Assembly: GCF_000429465.1 (NCBI RefSeq)
Contig: NZ_AUBX01000011.1
Span: 62,001-126,000, forward strand
Length of the DNA stretch: 64,000 nucleotides
Direction: 5' to 3'
Source of the DNA: Algoriphagus vanfongensis DSM 17529
GTDB taxonomy: Bacteria > Bacteroidota > Bacteroidia > Cytophagales > Cyclobacteriaceae
The translations under genes were made by a program, and so were the position numbers. This document shows positions 45,090 through 53,248 of this stretch, in pieces. Each line of letters opens with the position of its first letter. Position 1 is the stretch's first letter. Under the pieces are notes generated by a model that did not search any database, was not told the DNA's origin, and saw only the letters and a list, made by a program, of their open reading frames with translations.

Positions 45090-45959
45090 ATGGCTAACCT
45101 CAAGGAAGTAAAGGAACGGATCAATTCGGTAGTCTCTACACAGCAGATTACCAAAGCAATGAAAATGGTATCCGCTGCGAAACTCAGAAGAGCTCAGGAC
45201 AAAATCGTTCAGATGCGTCCTTACTCTCAGAAGTTGACCAATATCCTGAACAATGTATCCGCTGCATCTGAAGGCGCTGCTGACATTGTTTTTGCTGAAA
45301 AGCGTGATGTGAAGAAGGTATTGATCGTACCTGTTACTTCTGACAAAGGCCTTTGTGGTGCTTTCAATACCAATGTAATCAAGGCTACCAACGCCGCGAT
45401 CACCAAGCAGTTTGCAGGTAAAGAAATTACCATTTTGCCTCTTGGTAGAAAAGCTTACGAAACCTTCAAAAAGCGTGAGTTTGCAGTGATCAATGATTTC
45501 TACCAGGTATTCTCTGACGTCTCTTTTGACAATGTGAAGGCCGCATCCGAATTTGCGATGAAAGGCTTCCTTGCAGGAGATTTTGATCAGGTAGTTTTGG
45601 TATTCAATGAATTCAAAAACGTAGCGACTCAGATCATCCGTACCGAGCAGTTTTTGCCTATGGCAAAAGATGAAGCCGCTGAGGTGGAGAAAACAGCAGA
45701 GACTGACTATATCATGGAGCCTTCCAGAACCTATATCATCGAGGAGCTGGTTCCTACTTCTTTGAAAATCCAGTTTTACAAGGCCGTTTTGGAAAGCAAT
45801 GCTTCCGAACATGGTGCTCGTATGACAGCGATGGATAAGGCGACTGAAAACGCCGGAGAATTGTTGAAAGAATTGAGATTGATGTACAATAGAACTCGTC
45901 AAGCGGCGATTACCAATGAGATTTTGGAAATCGTGGCAGGTGCTAATGCGCTTGGCTGA
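45090..45959 (+). CDS. atpG: F1Fo ATP synthase subunit gamma
   Basis: This 289-residue central-stalk protein has the N-terminal coiled-coil helix MANLKEVKERINSVVSTQQITKAMKMVSAAKLRRAQ. The Rossmann-like part has VLIVPVTSDKGLCGAFNTNVIK, and the C-terminal helix has ASEHGARMTAMDKATENAGELL and RLMYNRTRQAAITNEILEIVAGANAL. All family marks are present. It is the last gene of the atp cluster here; atpD and atpC do not follow. A good terminator comes 27 bases after the stop. Confidence 0.98.
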   Translation: MANLKEVKERINSVVSTQQITKAMKMVSAAKLRRAQDKIVQMRPYSQKLTNILNNVSAASEGAADIVFAEKRDVKKVLIVPVTSDKGLCGAFNTNVIKATNAAITKQFAGKEITILPLGRKAYETFKKREFAVINDFYQVFSDVSFDNVKAASEFAMKGFLAGDFDQVVLVFNEFKNVATQIIRTEQFLPMAKDEAAEVEKTAETDYIMEPSRTYIIEELVPTSLKIQFYKAVLESNASEHGARMTAMDKATENAGELLKELRLMYNRTRQAAITNEILEIVAGANALG

Positions 45960-45985
45960 TACTAATTACAATAGACCTATCTTCG

Positions 45986-46020
45986 AAACCACAGCTCGCA
46001 AGGGTTGTGGTTTTTTGTTT
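45986..46020 (+). terminator. Terminator of the atp operon
   Basis: An inverted repeat pairs 45986-45993 with 46006-46013, then TTTTTTGTTTTTTT follows. It marks the end of the atp transcript after atpG. Confidence 0.8.
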
Positions 46021-46132
46021 TTTTCAATCCAACTCAGTCAAAACTCGGAGATTGGCTTGCGTAATGGATTATTCATTTTCGTTTGATTAACTAGGGCGAA
46101 AGGACTAGATTAGCTTCCTGAATTGTTGACTT

Positions 46133-47707
46133 ATGAATCAAACCCTATCCAAATTTATTTTTGCTCTTTTAGCTTTTGGCTTCTTGGCATCTTGCCAACC
46201 GGAACAAAACACAAACAAGAGTGAGAAAACCAATGTGATTATTGTTTTGGCTGATGATCTCGGATATGGAGATATTGGAGCCTTTAATCCCGATAGCAAA
46301 ATCCCAACACCGCATATCGATCAGTTAGCCTCGGAAGGCATGCGTTTCACAGATGCTCATACTCCATCGGCGGTCTGTACTCCCACGAGATATGGACTAC
46401 TCACCGGCCGGTACAACTGGCGTAGCAGACTGAAGTCAGGAGTGCTTACTGGGAAATCTGAAGCCTTGATAGAAGATGAGCGAACTACCATTGCTGATGT
46501 GATGAAAAGTGCAGGATACCAGACTGCTTTTATCGGAAAGTGGCATTTGGGCTGGAATTGGGGCCTTGTAGATGGTGATTCCCTGCGAGGTGAAGGTTGG
46601 GATGCTAGGGATTTCGACCAGTTGGATTTCGGCAAACCAGTCACGCATACTCCCAATGATCTGGGCTTTGACTATGCTTATGGCCATTCGGGATCTCTGG
46701 ATATGGCACCATATGTCTATGTAGAGAATGGAAAGGCGACAGCTATTCCAGATACTGTCACTGTGAACAAAGGTAAATATTCTTGGTGGAGAGAAGGCCC
46801 GACTGCTCCTGATTTTGATCATGAAGAAGTGACTCCCCATTTTTTTAAAAAATCTATTTCTTTCATTCATGAAAAAGCTGCTACTGATCAGCCCTTCTTT
46901 TTGTATTTGGCTTTGCCGTCTCCTCATACGCCAATTCTCCCTCCAGCTGAGTGGCAGGGCAAAAGTGGAGTAGCTCCATTTGCTGACTTTATGATGATGA
47001 TAGATGATTACATGGGGCAATTGTCCGCAGCTGTAAAAGAAGCCGGGATCGAAGAAAATACACTGATCATCTTCACCAGTGACAATGGTGGATCTCCGGC
47101 AGCAGGGCTGGATGTAATGCAGGCAGCAGGACACTTTTCCAGCTATATCTACAGAGGACACAAGGCTGATATCTACGAAGGAGGGCATAGAGTTCCATTT
47201 ATAGCCAAGTGGCCAGCTCAAATCCAAGCGGGTACTGAGAGAGAGCACACCATTAGTTTGACGGATGTGATGGCTACGGTTGCGGATTTTGTCGGGTATT
47301 CACTAAAGGATAACGAAGCAGAAGATAGCTATAGCCTAATGAGTTTATTTGACTCAGCTGAGCCAGTTGAGACTTTTCGGGAGGCGACCGTCTTTCATTC
47401 GATCAATGGAAGCTTTGCTATCCGTCAAGGAGATTGGAAGTTGATCATGGCCAAGGGGTCTGGTGGCTGGAGCTCACCCAAACCAAATACTTCAGATGAG
47501 GAAGGTCTTCCAGATGTGCAACTGTATAATTTAGCCTCCGATCCTGGCGAAACCAAGAACCTACAAGCTGAGAATCCGGAGAAGGTAGCTTCGCTAAAAG
47601 AATTGCTGAGCAAGTACATCCAGGAGGGAAGAAGCACACCTGGTGCTCCTCAACCAAACGATCCGATCGACGGAGAATGGAAGCAGATTGGTTTCATAAA
47701 CGACTAA
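46133..47707 (+). CDS. S1-family sulfatase lipoprotein
   Basis: This 524-residue sulfatase has a lipobox (GFLASC, C21), so it should be membrane-anchored. The core has VLADDLGYGDIGAF and the formylglycine signature C82-T-P-T-R (SAVCTPTRYGLLTGR). FIGKWHLGWNWG and TSDNGGSPAAG follow, then LYNLASDPGETKNLQAENPEK near the end. The C-T-P-T-R form is an accepted CxPxR motif. It differs from the first sulfatase in anchoring and in the residues after the motif, so the substrates may differ. It is monocistronic with a terminator shared with the convergent doxX gene. Confidence 0.93.
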   Translation: MNQTLSKFIFALLAFGFLASCQPEQNTNKSEKTNVIIVLADDLGYGDIGAFNPDSKIPTPHIDQLASEGMRFTDAHTPSAVCTPTRYGLLTGRYNWRSRLKSGVLTGKSEALIEDERTTIADVMKSAGYQTAFIGKWHLGWNWGLVDGDSLRGEGWDARDFDQLDFGKPVTHTPNDLGFDYAYGHSGSLDMAPYVYVENGKATAIPDTVTVNKGKYSWWREGPTAPDFDHEEVTPHFFKKSISFIHEKAATDQPFFLYLALPSPHTPILPPAEWQGKSGVAPFADFMMMIDDYMGQLSAAVKEAGIEENTLIIFTSDNGGSPAAGLDVMQAAGHFSSYIYRGHKADIYEGGHRVPFIAKWPAQIQAGTEREHTISLTDVMATVADFVGYSLKDNEAEDSYSLMSLFDSAEPVETFREATVFHSINGSFAIRQGDWKLIMAKGSGGWSSPKPNTSDEEGLPDVQLYNLASDPGETKNLQAENPEKVASLKELLSKYIQEGRSTPGAPQPNDPIDGEWKQIGFIND

Positions 47708-47710
47708 GAC

Positions 47711-47747
47711 TAAAAACAGCCCTAGCATACACTAGGGCTGTTCTTTT
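47711..47747. terminator. Bidirectional terminator between the sulfatase and DoxX genes
   Basis: Bases 47715-47725 pair perfectly with 47732-47742 (11 pairs, 6-base loop). A T-rich run follows on the plus strand and TTTTTAG on the minus strand. The two convergent genes share it. Confidence 0.85.
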
Positions 47748-47755
47748 ATCTAATC

Positions 47756-48157
47756 TTAGAGTAGACTCGTTTTTTTCTTCCAAAAAGCGTCTAGTGAATA
47801 TTTCCCTCCACCTACTATCAGGAGAACCAAAAAGACTGTGAAATAGAGTAGAGGAAGCTCCTTCCTTCCAAAAGGATCTGCTGCATGTGCTACAAATGCC
47901 GCTGTCAGCATGGTGATCATGAGTGGAATTGTGGCTAGTCTGGTTTTGAGGCCCAAAATGAGTAAGGCCGAGCAGACAACTTCAGCAAACACAGCCAATG
48001 CTAAGGAAATAGTGGGGCCCAAGCCAAAAGGGTCTGCAAACTTTACTTCATCTGCAAAGAGTCGATTTATTTTAGGGATGCCGTGTGTCAGCATCATTCC
48101 GGCTGATCCTAAGCGTAAGATCAACATGCCGAGATGCTTATTCATTGAATCTTTCAT
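47756..48157 (-). CDS. DoxX-family membrane protein
   Basis: This 133-residue protein has four membrane helices and the DoxX pattern LGMLILRLGSAGMMLTHGIPKI, ISLALAVFAEVVCSALLILGLKTRLATIPLMITML and a C-terminal helix. DoxX relatives are associated with quinone or thiosulfate metabolism and oxidative stress in some bacteria, but most have no defined role. It is 78 bases after the FAD oxidoreductase gene on the same strand. It may be read as the last gene of the hydroxyproline operon, but this is not certain. Confidence 0.85.
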   Translation of the reverse strand: MKDSMNKHLGMLILRLGSAGMMLTHGIPKINRLFADEVKFADPFGLGPTISLALAVFAEVVCSALLILGLKTRLATIPLMITMLTAAFVAHAADPFGRKELPLLYFTVFLVLLIVGGGKYSLDAFWKKKTSLL

Positions 48158-48235
48158 GGTGTCAAGAATTAGGGTGTCTTTTAAAGGTAGAAGCTTTCCT
48201 TTTTCTTTTGAAATAAAAATTCAATAAAGCGCCTT

Positions 48236-49492
48236 TTACTTATATGAATGATATCTGCCTGGTTCGAATCCTGCTATTTCCAAACTGGAGTCTTTTTGTT
48301 GGTGTAGCTCGGCGATGAGTTTGCCGGAAGCCGGTGCCAGACTTACTCCCATCATAGAATGCCCTGTATTTACCAGTACATTAGAGTAGGTAGGTGCGAA
48401 ACCCAGGTAAGGTAGTCCATCTGGTGAACAGGGACGGAGACCCTTCCAGATTTTGTTTTCCTCCGGAAATTTAGACTCAAATGAAGGGTAGTAGCGATTG
48501 ATTGATTCAAAAATACCCTTGACCCGATTGAGGTTGATTTTTTCGTTGGTTCCGGCTATTTCCATCGTTCCGCCAAATCGAATCTGGGATCCGTAAGGGC
48601 TTACAGCTACTTTCTGCTCTGTGAGTATCGCTGCTTGCTGGATTTCTGGTTTGTTTTCCTGAAGAAATGAATAGCCTTTTCCTCCCATCATAGGTAGGTT
48701 GAACTGGAGCATTTTTGCCAATTCACCAGACCAAGATCCGCCGCACAATATGATTTTCTCGGCAGGAATCTTCCCTTGATCGGTGAGTACCGCGCTGATA
48801 TGATTTCCGTTTTTTTCAAAACCAGTTACAGCTGTTTGTGGTAGGAATTTGACTCCTTTTTCGAGTAAGTATGTTTTAAGAAACGAGTACAGCTTTCCCG
48901 GATCCAAATGAGCATCTCCCGGAAATCGTACGGCACCTCTTGCTCGTACTTCCAAATTTGGCTCTATTGCTCGAATATCTTCAGGAGAAAGAATGTCAGC
49001 TTCTAAGCCATGTTTCCGTGCAATGTGCGCAAACTCCGTCTCTTCTTTTTCTATCGATTCTGTCTGATAGATCATCATCAAGCCTTTTTCGGCTAGGGCA
49101 AGTTGGGACTCAGGGTGCTCATCTCTTAGTTCCTGATAAAGCGACTTACTGAGTAAGCTTAGGTTTTTTAGGAAAGGAATACTTCGCTCCACATGAGCCG
49201 GAGTTGCTGCTCGATAAAATTGCAGGCACCAGCTGAGCAGCTTGGCGTCCAGTCTGGGCTGAATATAAAAGGGGCTTTTGGAAGAAAACATCCAGGAAAT
49301 TCCCTTGCTGATCATCCCTGGAGCGGCCAGCGGTATGATATGGCTCGGCACGATCATGCCCGCATTGCCTGTAGAACAATTTTGCTGCATGTCTCCTTTG
49401 TCGATGACCTGCACTTCTATTCCTTCTTTTTGAAGAAAATAAGCAGAGAAAAGTCCCACTATTCCGCCGCCGATGATGAGGGTTGGTTTCAT
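48236..49492 (-). CDS. FAD-dependent D-amino-acid (cis-4-hydroxy-D-proline) dehydrogenase/oxidase
   Basis: I start this 418-residue protein at the ATG at 49492 (MKPTLIIGGGIVGLFSAYFL), whose Rossmann GGGIVG motif binds FAD. The longer in-frame start at 49558 would run through the GTAC repeat. The DAO fold continues with GNAGMIVPSHIIPLAAPGMI, KIILCGGSWSGELAKML and WKGLRPCSPDGLPYLGF, then NTGHSMMGVSLAPASG. It resembles DadA-type dehydrogenases. In this operon it should oxidise cis-4-hydroxy-D-proline to 1-pyrroline-4-hydroxy-2-carboxylate. That substrate is inferred from the neighbours. Confidence 0.88.
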   Translation of the reverse strand: MKPTLIIGGGIVGLFSAYFLQKEGIEVQVIDKGDMQQNCSTGNAGMIVPSHIIPLAAPGMISKGISWMFSSKSPFYIQPRLDAKLLSWCLQFYRAATPAHVERSIPFLKNLSLLSKSLYQELRDEHPESQLALAEKGLMMIYQTESIEKEETEFAHIARKHGLEADILSPEDIRAIEPNLEVRARGAVRFPGDAHLDPGKLYSFLKTYLLEKGVKFLPQTAVTGFEKNGNHISAVLTDQGKIPAEKIILCGGSWSGELAKMLQFNLPMMGGKGYSFLQENKPEIQQAAILTEQKVAVSPYGSQIRFGGTMEIAGTNEKINLNRVKGIFESINRYYPSFESKFPEENKIWKGLRPCSPDGLPYLGFAPTYSNVLVNTGHSMMGVSLAPASGKLIAELHQQKDSSLEIAGFEPGRYHSYK

Positions 49493-49498
49493 ATTTTT

Positions 49499-49570
49499 GT
49501 ACCAAGTACAATGTACAACGTACCAAGGTGTGTCAAAATGACTTTGTACTTGGTACATCGTACTTTGTAC
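49499..49570. repeat. GTAC heptad inverted-repeat array
   Basis: GTAC occurs at 49499, 49506, 49513 and 49520, then at 49546, 49553, 49560 and 49567: two blocks of four in exact 7-bp register, 22 bases apart. The right block is an imperfect reverse complement of the left (about 24 of 29 positions), so the RNA or single strand can fold into a long hairpin. It lies between the hydroxyproline epimerase stop (49574) and the FAD oxidoreductase start (49492). I saw no other copy in the window. Confidence 0.85.
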
Positions 49571-49573
49571 AAT

Positions 49574-50578
49574 TTAGATGACTTGGAATCCATGGACATA
49601 GGGATCGTCATCGTCCAGGATGATGGTGTTATATCCGTAAACTTTGGCCCAGCCTTCTATGCTGGGAATGATGGCTGGCTGGCCGTTTATTTCAGTTTCT
49701 TCTTCGATTCGTCCGATGAATTTGGAGCCGATGAAGCTTTCATGCACAAAGTCCTCACCGGGTTTTAGAAGTCCCTTGGCATACCACTGTGCAAGTCGCG
49801 CCGAAGTACCAGTGCCACATGGAGATCGATCGATCGCTTTGTCTCCGTAGAAGACAGCATTTCTGGCTGTACTTGTGGGGTTTAATGTCTTGCCTGTCCA
49901 TAGGATATGGGAAAGCCCCCGAATCTGGGTATGCTCAGGATGGACAAAGTCATAGCGCTCATTCATCTTTTTACGCAGAGAGCGGGCCATGGAGATCAAT
50001 TGCTCCGCTTTGAAATGCTCCAAGCCAGGGAAATTTTGCTGAGGATCCACAATGCAGTAGAAGTTGCCCCCATAGGCCACATCGACCGTAAGTTTTCCGA
50101 GTTCTTCGGATTCAATTTCCAGAGCTTCCGCTGCCAAAAAGCTTTTGACATTGGTGAGCTTTACGGATTTCACTTTTTTACCTTCTTGCTTGTACTCGAC
50201 CAACACCAATCCTGCAGGGGTCTCTAGCCGAAGATGTCCGGGAGTTTTGGGAAAAATCAAACCTTCCTCGATCGCGATCGTCACCGTACCGATAGTCCCA
50301 TGACCACACATCGCCAGACATCCGCTGGTTTCGATGAAGAGCACTGCTACATCATTTTCAGAATTGTGGGGAGGGAAAAGCATGGAGCCGGACATCATAT
50401 CGTGACCTCTTGGCTCGAACATTAATCCCGTCCGGATCCAGTCCAGATTTTCCTGAAAATACTGCCGTTTTTCCAGCATGTTGGAGCCTTTGAGAAATGG
50501 AACTCCGCCAGAAACCACCCGCACGGGATTGCCACAGGTATGGGCATCGATGCAGGAGAAAGTGTGCCTTGTTGACAT
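49574..50578 (-). CDS. 4-hydroxyproline 2-epimerase (proline racemase family)
   Basis: This 334-residue protein begins with IDAHTCGNPVRVV, the family opening. The two active-site cysteines are C91 (SGCLAMCGHGTIGTV) and C254 (DRSPCGTGTSARLA). Both are Cys, which fits racemase/epimerase activity; the related 3-hydroxyproline dehydratases have Thr at one site. It converts trans-4-hydroxy-L-proline to cis-4-hydroxy-D-proline. Choice of hydroxyproline over proline rests on the neighbouring pathway genes. The gene is preceded by a hairpin (50638-50677) and followed by the GTAC array. Confidence 0.9.
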   Translation of the reverse strand: MSTRHTFSCIDAHTCGNPVRVVSGGVPFLKGSNMLEKRQYFQENLDWIRTGLMFEPRGHDMMSGSMLFPPHNSENDVAVLFIETSGCLAMCGHGTIGTVTIAIEEGLIFPKTPGHLRLETPAGLVLVEYKQEGKKVKSVKLTNVKSFLAAEALEIESEELGKLTVDVAYGGNFYCIVDPQQNFPGLEHFKAEQLISMARSLRKKMNERYDFVHPEHTQIRGLSHILWTGKTLNPTSTARNAVFYGDKAIDRSPCGTGTSARLAQWYAKGLLKPGEDFVHESFIGSKFIGRIEEETEINGQPAIIPSIEGWAKVYGYNTIILDDDDPYVHGFQVI

Positions 50579-50632
50579 GAATTAATTCAAAATTGAAATA
50601 AGGGGAACGTGGACTTGATGATGGATAGGATA

Positions 50633-50677
50633 TAAAAGTGAGAAACCGGAATCGACTATCGATTGACGGTCTCTCAC
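50633..50677 (-). terminator. Long hairpin between the aldehyde dehydrogenase and epimerase genes
   Basis: Bases 50638-50655 pair with 50659-50677 through three stem blocks (outer GTGAGA, middle ACCG, inner AATCGA) with short bulges. On the minus strand TTTTATA follows. It may partially stop transcription inside the operon. Confidence 0.6.
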
Positions 50678-50692
50678 ATCCTAAATTTTAAA

Positions 50693-52147
50693 TCACTTGA
50701 TTTTCTCTACTGTAAACTTCCCATTGACCTGACGAACAATTTTCAGCGGGTTCTCATTTTTCAATGCATCCGGAAGCAGTTCCTGTGGCATATCCTGAAA
50801 TGCGATCGGCCTTGCAAAGCGTTTGATAGCACCAGAGCCTACGGAGGTGGTTCTCGAATCAGTAGTCGAAGGGTATGGGCCTCCGTGCTGCATGGCGTAG
50901 CCTACTTCCACCCCTGTAGGTACTCCATGAAATAGCAGTCTTCCACATTTTTCCTCGAGAAGATTGATCAGGGCAGCATGGAGCTTCAGTTCTGCGATAT
51001 CTCCCCAGAGGGTGATAGTCAGCTGTCCATGGAGTTTTTTGGCAACCTCCATCAGTTCATTTGGTGAGTCATAGACTACCATCAAGGCAAAAGCACCAAA
51101 GACTTCTTGTTGGAAAGCATCATCGCTGAGCCAGTCAGCAGCTGAGATAGATGCAATGGCAGGGCTACCATGGATTTCATGTTGCGGACCGGCTACCTTG
51201 ATCCACTTGAGTTCATTTCTGGTTTGGTAATAAGAGATGGACTCATAGTAGGCCTTGGCAATGCCAGGGTGGAGCATAGGTGAGCCAGCGAGATCTTTGA
51301 TTGCATCTGCTACAGCTGCTTCAAAAGGAATTTCAAATGCCTTGGGTACAAAGATCAGCCCGGGGTTGGTGCAGAACTGCCCCGCTCCCAAAGTCAATGA
51401 ACTGACATAGGACTGTGCAAGTGGAACCAATTCGTTTTCCAGCTTTTCCGGAAAAGTAAAGACAGGATTGACTGAGCCCATCTCGGCATAGACAGGAATA
51501 GGCTCATCTCTATTAGCTGCCAAATCGTACAGCGCTTTGCCTCCGGCAAAAGAACCCGTAAATGCCACTGCCTTAGCCGCAGGATGCTTGACCAGCGCTT
51601 GTCCTACTTCTATACCTCCTTCTACGTGAATGAAGACGCCATCTGGAAGCTTGGATTCCACCACGGCTTGGTTGATGCATTCCGCCACCAGTTTTGAGGT
51701 TTTGGGATGGGCAGGGTGTCCTTTGTAAATGACCGGACAGCCAGCAGCAAGAGCCGAAATCGTGTCTCCGCCTGCGGTAGAAAATGCCAATGGGAAATTA
51801 CTCGCTCCAAAGACGACCACGGGCCCTACTGGAATCAGCATTCGTCTGATGTCAGCTTTAGGAAGTGGCTCCCGATGAGAATCTCCAGGATCAATGGTTG
51901 CTTCTAGCCAGCTGCCATCTCTGACCATAGAGGCAAATAGTTTGACTTGACCTGTAGTACGTCCCAGTTCTCCGTTGATTCGGCCTTCGGGTAGATTGGA
52001 CTCCTCTACCGCCAAAGGGACGATAGTCGGACGGTTGGCTTCTAGTATTTCGGCTATTTTTTCCAGAAAATCCGCTTTTGTCGAAGCAGGGATATTCTTG
52101 TATTGGATAAAAGCAGCTGAGGATGCTGCGAAAATGTCGTCTATCAT
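50693..52147 (-). CDS. 2-oxoglutarate semialdehyde (2,5-dioxovalerate) dehydrogenase
   Basis: This 484-residue aldehyde dehydrogenase has the catalytic cysteine C259 (GAGQFCTNPGLIFV) and general base E222 (YAEMGSVNP). N117 stabilises the oxyanion (GASNFPLAFS), and the NAD(P) loop is in VAFTGSFAGGKAL. The 'E.GS.NPVF' and 'GQFCT.PGL' forms are those of the KGSADH subgroup. It oxidises 2-oxoglutarate semialdehyde to 2-oxoglutarate, the last step of hydroxyproline degradation. It lies 75 bases after the DapA-family gene and ends just before a hairpin. Confidence 0.9.
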   Translation of the reverse strand: MIDDIFAASSAAFIQYKNIPASTKADFLEKIAEILEANRPTIVPLAVEESNLPEGRINGELGRTTGQVKLFASMVRDGSWLEATIDPGDSHREPLPKADIRRMLIPVGPVVVFGASNFPLAFSTAGGDTISALAAGCPVIYKGHPAHPKTSKLVAECINQAVVESKLPDGVFIHVEGGIEVGQALVKHPAAKAVAFTGSFAGGKALYDLAANRDEPIPVYAEMGSVNPVFTFPEKLENELVPLAQSYVSSLTLGAGQFCTNPGLIFVPKAFEIPFEAAVADAIKDLAGSPMLHPGIAKAYYESISYYQTRNELKWIKVAGPQHEIHGSPAIASISAADWLSDDAFQQEVFGAFALMVVYDSPNELMEVAKKLHGQLTITLWGDIAELKLHAALINLLEEKCGRLLFHGVPTGVEVGYAMQHGGPYPSTTDSRTTSVGSGAIKRFARPIAFQDMPQELLPDALKNENPLKIVRQVNGKFTVEKIK

Positions 52148-52221
52148 AAGTCTTTTGATTTTTAATAGAAAGAATTCAAGGTAAGAAAATGATGCAAGAC
52201 AGATGCCATGTAAAGAGGCTT

Positions 52222-53112
52222 TTACAAAGCTGGTCTTTTGGCAATGCCGTCTGCGATGATTTTCTCAATTCGTTCCCTCTCTTCTCCTATCAGCGGAAGT
52301 CTCGGAGCTCTCACGTGCTCAGACCCGATGCCGCAGTGTTGCTCGGCCAGCTTGATGTATTGTACGAGCTTAGGATGGATGTCCAGCTCCAATAGGGGAA
52401 GGAACCATCGGTAGATTTCTCTCGCTTCTTCGATTTTCCCTTCATTGACAAGGTTAAAGATGGTTACGGTTTCTTTGGGGAAGGCGCAAACCAATCCTGC
52501 AACCCATCCTACAGCGCCCATGAGGAGCTCTTCCATTGCCAAGGTATCCACACCGCACAATAATTGGAATCTGTCTCCGAATCTGTTGATCATTCGAGTT
52601 ACATTGGATATATCTCGGGTGGATTCTTTGATCGCCTGAATGTTGTCGCACTCAGCCAACTCCGCAAACATATCGATGGTCACTAGCGTCTTGTAGTCCA
52701 CGGGATTATTGTAGATCATGATCGGAAGATCAGTGCTGTTGGCGACGGTTTTGAAATAAGCCACTACTTCCCGGGCATCCGCAGCATAGCGCATAGGAGG
52801 AAGGATCATCAGTCCAGAAGCACCTAATTCTTTGGCCTTTTCTGCCCAGAATAGAGCGTCTTGTGTGGCTCCTTCCGCGATATTTAAAATGACTGGGACT
52901 TTTCCGGCTACATAGTCTACAGTCTCTTTCGTCAAAGTAATTTTCTCTTCTTGAGAAAGTACAGAGCTTTCGCCCAAAGTGCCTCCCAAAATAATTCCGT
53001 GAACACCAGACTCTAATTGAAAATCTATATTTTTGAAAAATAGGTCCATGTCCAAAGTCCCATCTGCATGGAACTTGGTCGTGACAGCAGGGAATACGCC
53101 TTTCCAGTTCAT
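52222..53112 (-). CDS. DapA-family 1-pyrroline-4-hydroxy-2-carboxylate deaminase
   Basis: I start this 296-residue (beta/alpha)8 enzyme at the ATG at 53112 (MNWKGVFPAVTTKF), typical of the family; the upstream extension to 53154 is not conserved. The Schiff-base lysine is K162 (IQAIKESTRD), the catalytic Tyr is Y134 (PIMIYNNPVDYK), and the substrate loop is GGTLGES. DapA relatives include dihydrodipicolinate synthase, N-acetylneuraminate lyase and hydroxyproline-pathway deaminases. With the neighbouring epimerase, oxidase and KGSADH, the deaminase that yields 2-oxoglutarate semialdehyde is the best assignment. Confidence 0.85.
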   Translation of the reverse strand: MNWKGVFPAVTTKFHADGTLDMDLFFKNIDFQLESGVHGIILGGTLGESSVLSQEEKITLTKETVDYVAGKVPVILNIAEGATQDALFWAEKAKELGASGLMILPPMRYAADAREVVAYFKTVANSTDLPIMIYNNPVDYKTLVTIDMFAELAECDNIQAIKESTRDISNVTRMINRFGDRFQLLCGVDTLAMEELLMGAVGWVAGLVCAFPKETVTIFNLVNEGKIEEAREIYRWFLPLLELDIHPKLVQYIKLAEQHCGIGSEHVRAPRLPLIGEERERIEKIIADGIAKRPAL

Positions 53113-53129
53113 AGTGATTTTTTTTATTT

Positions 53130-53137
53130 CAAATGTA
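53130..53137 (-). promoter_or_regulatory. Putative -7 element of the hydroxyproline operon
   Basis: TACATTTG on the minus strand matches TAnnTTTG and lies about 18 bases before the ATG at 53112. No TTTG is visible at -33, which fits an activator-dependent promoter; the AraC-type gene is divergent. Confidence 0.4.
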
Positions 53138-53248
53138 GCTGTCCACCATCTCACTGTCTTTCACAGAATTAATATTTACTGATTCTATATTGATATTTAT
53201 TTTATTCAATAGGCTGTGTTTGTTTTAAAATACTATTACTTTTGATTT

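Noticed and set aside
45030-45902. Open frame of 290 codons on the minus strand opposite atpG
   Set aside because: It is antisense to the strongly conserved atpG and has no recognisable domain; its length follows from the codon use of the real gene.
46436-47248. Open frame of 270 codons opposite the second sulfatase
   Set aside because: It lies wholly within a gene with clear catalytic motifs and has no motif of its own.
49493-49558. N-terminal extension of the FAD oxidoreductase through the GTAC array
   Set aside because: The Rossmann motif starts right after the ATG at 49492, and the extension is just translated repeat sequence.
53219-53244. TTTG and TACTTTTG just before the AraC-type gene as a promoter
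   Set aside because: The spacing is only 14 bases and the transcription start would fall on the start codon, so I did not list it as a feature.
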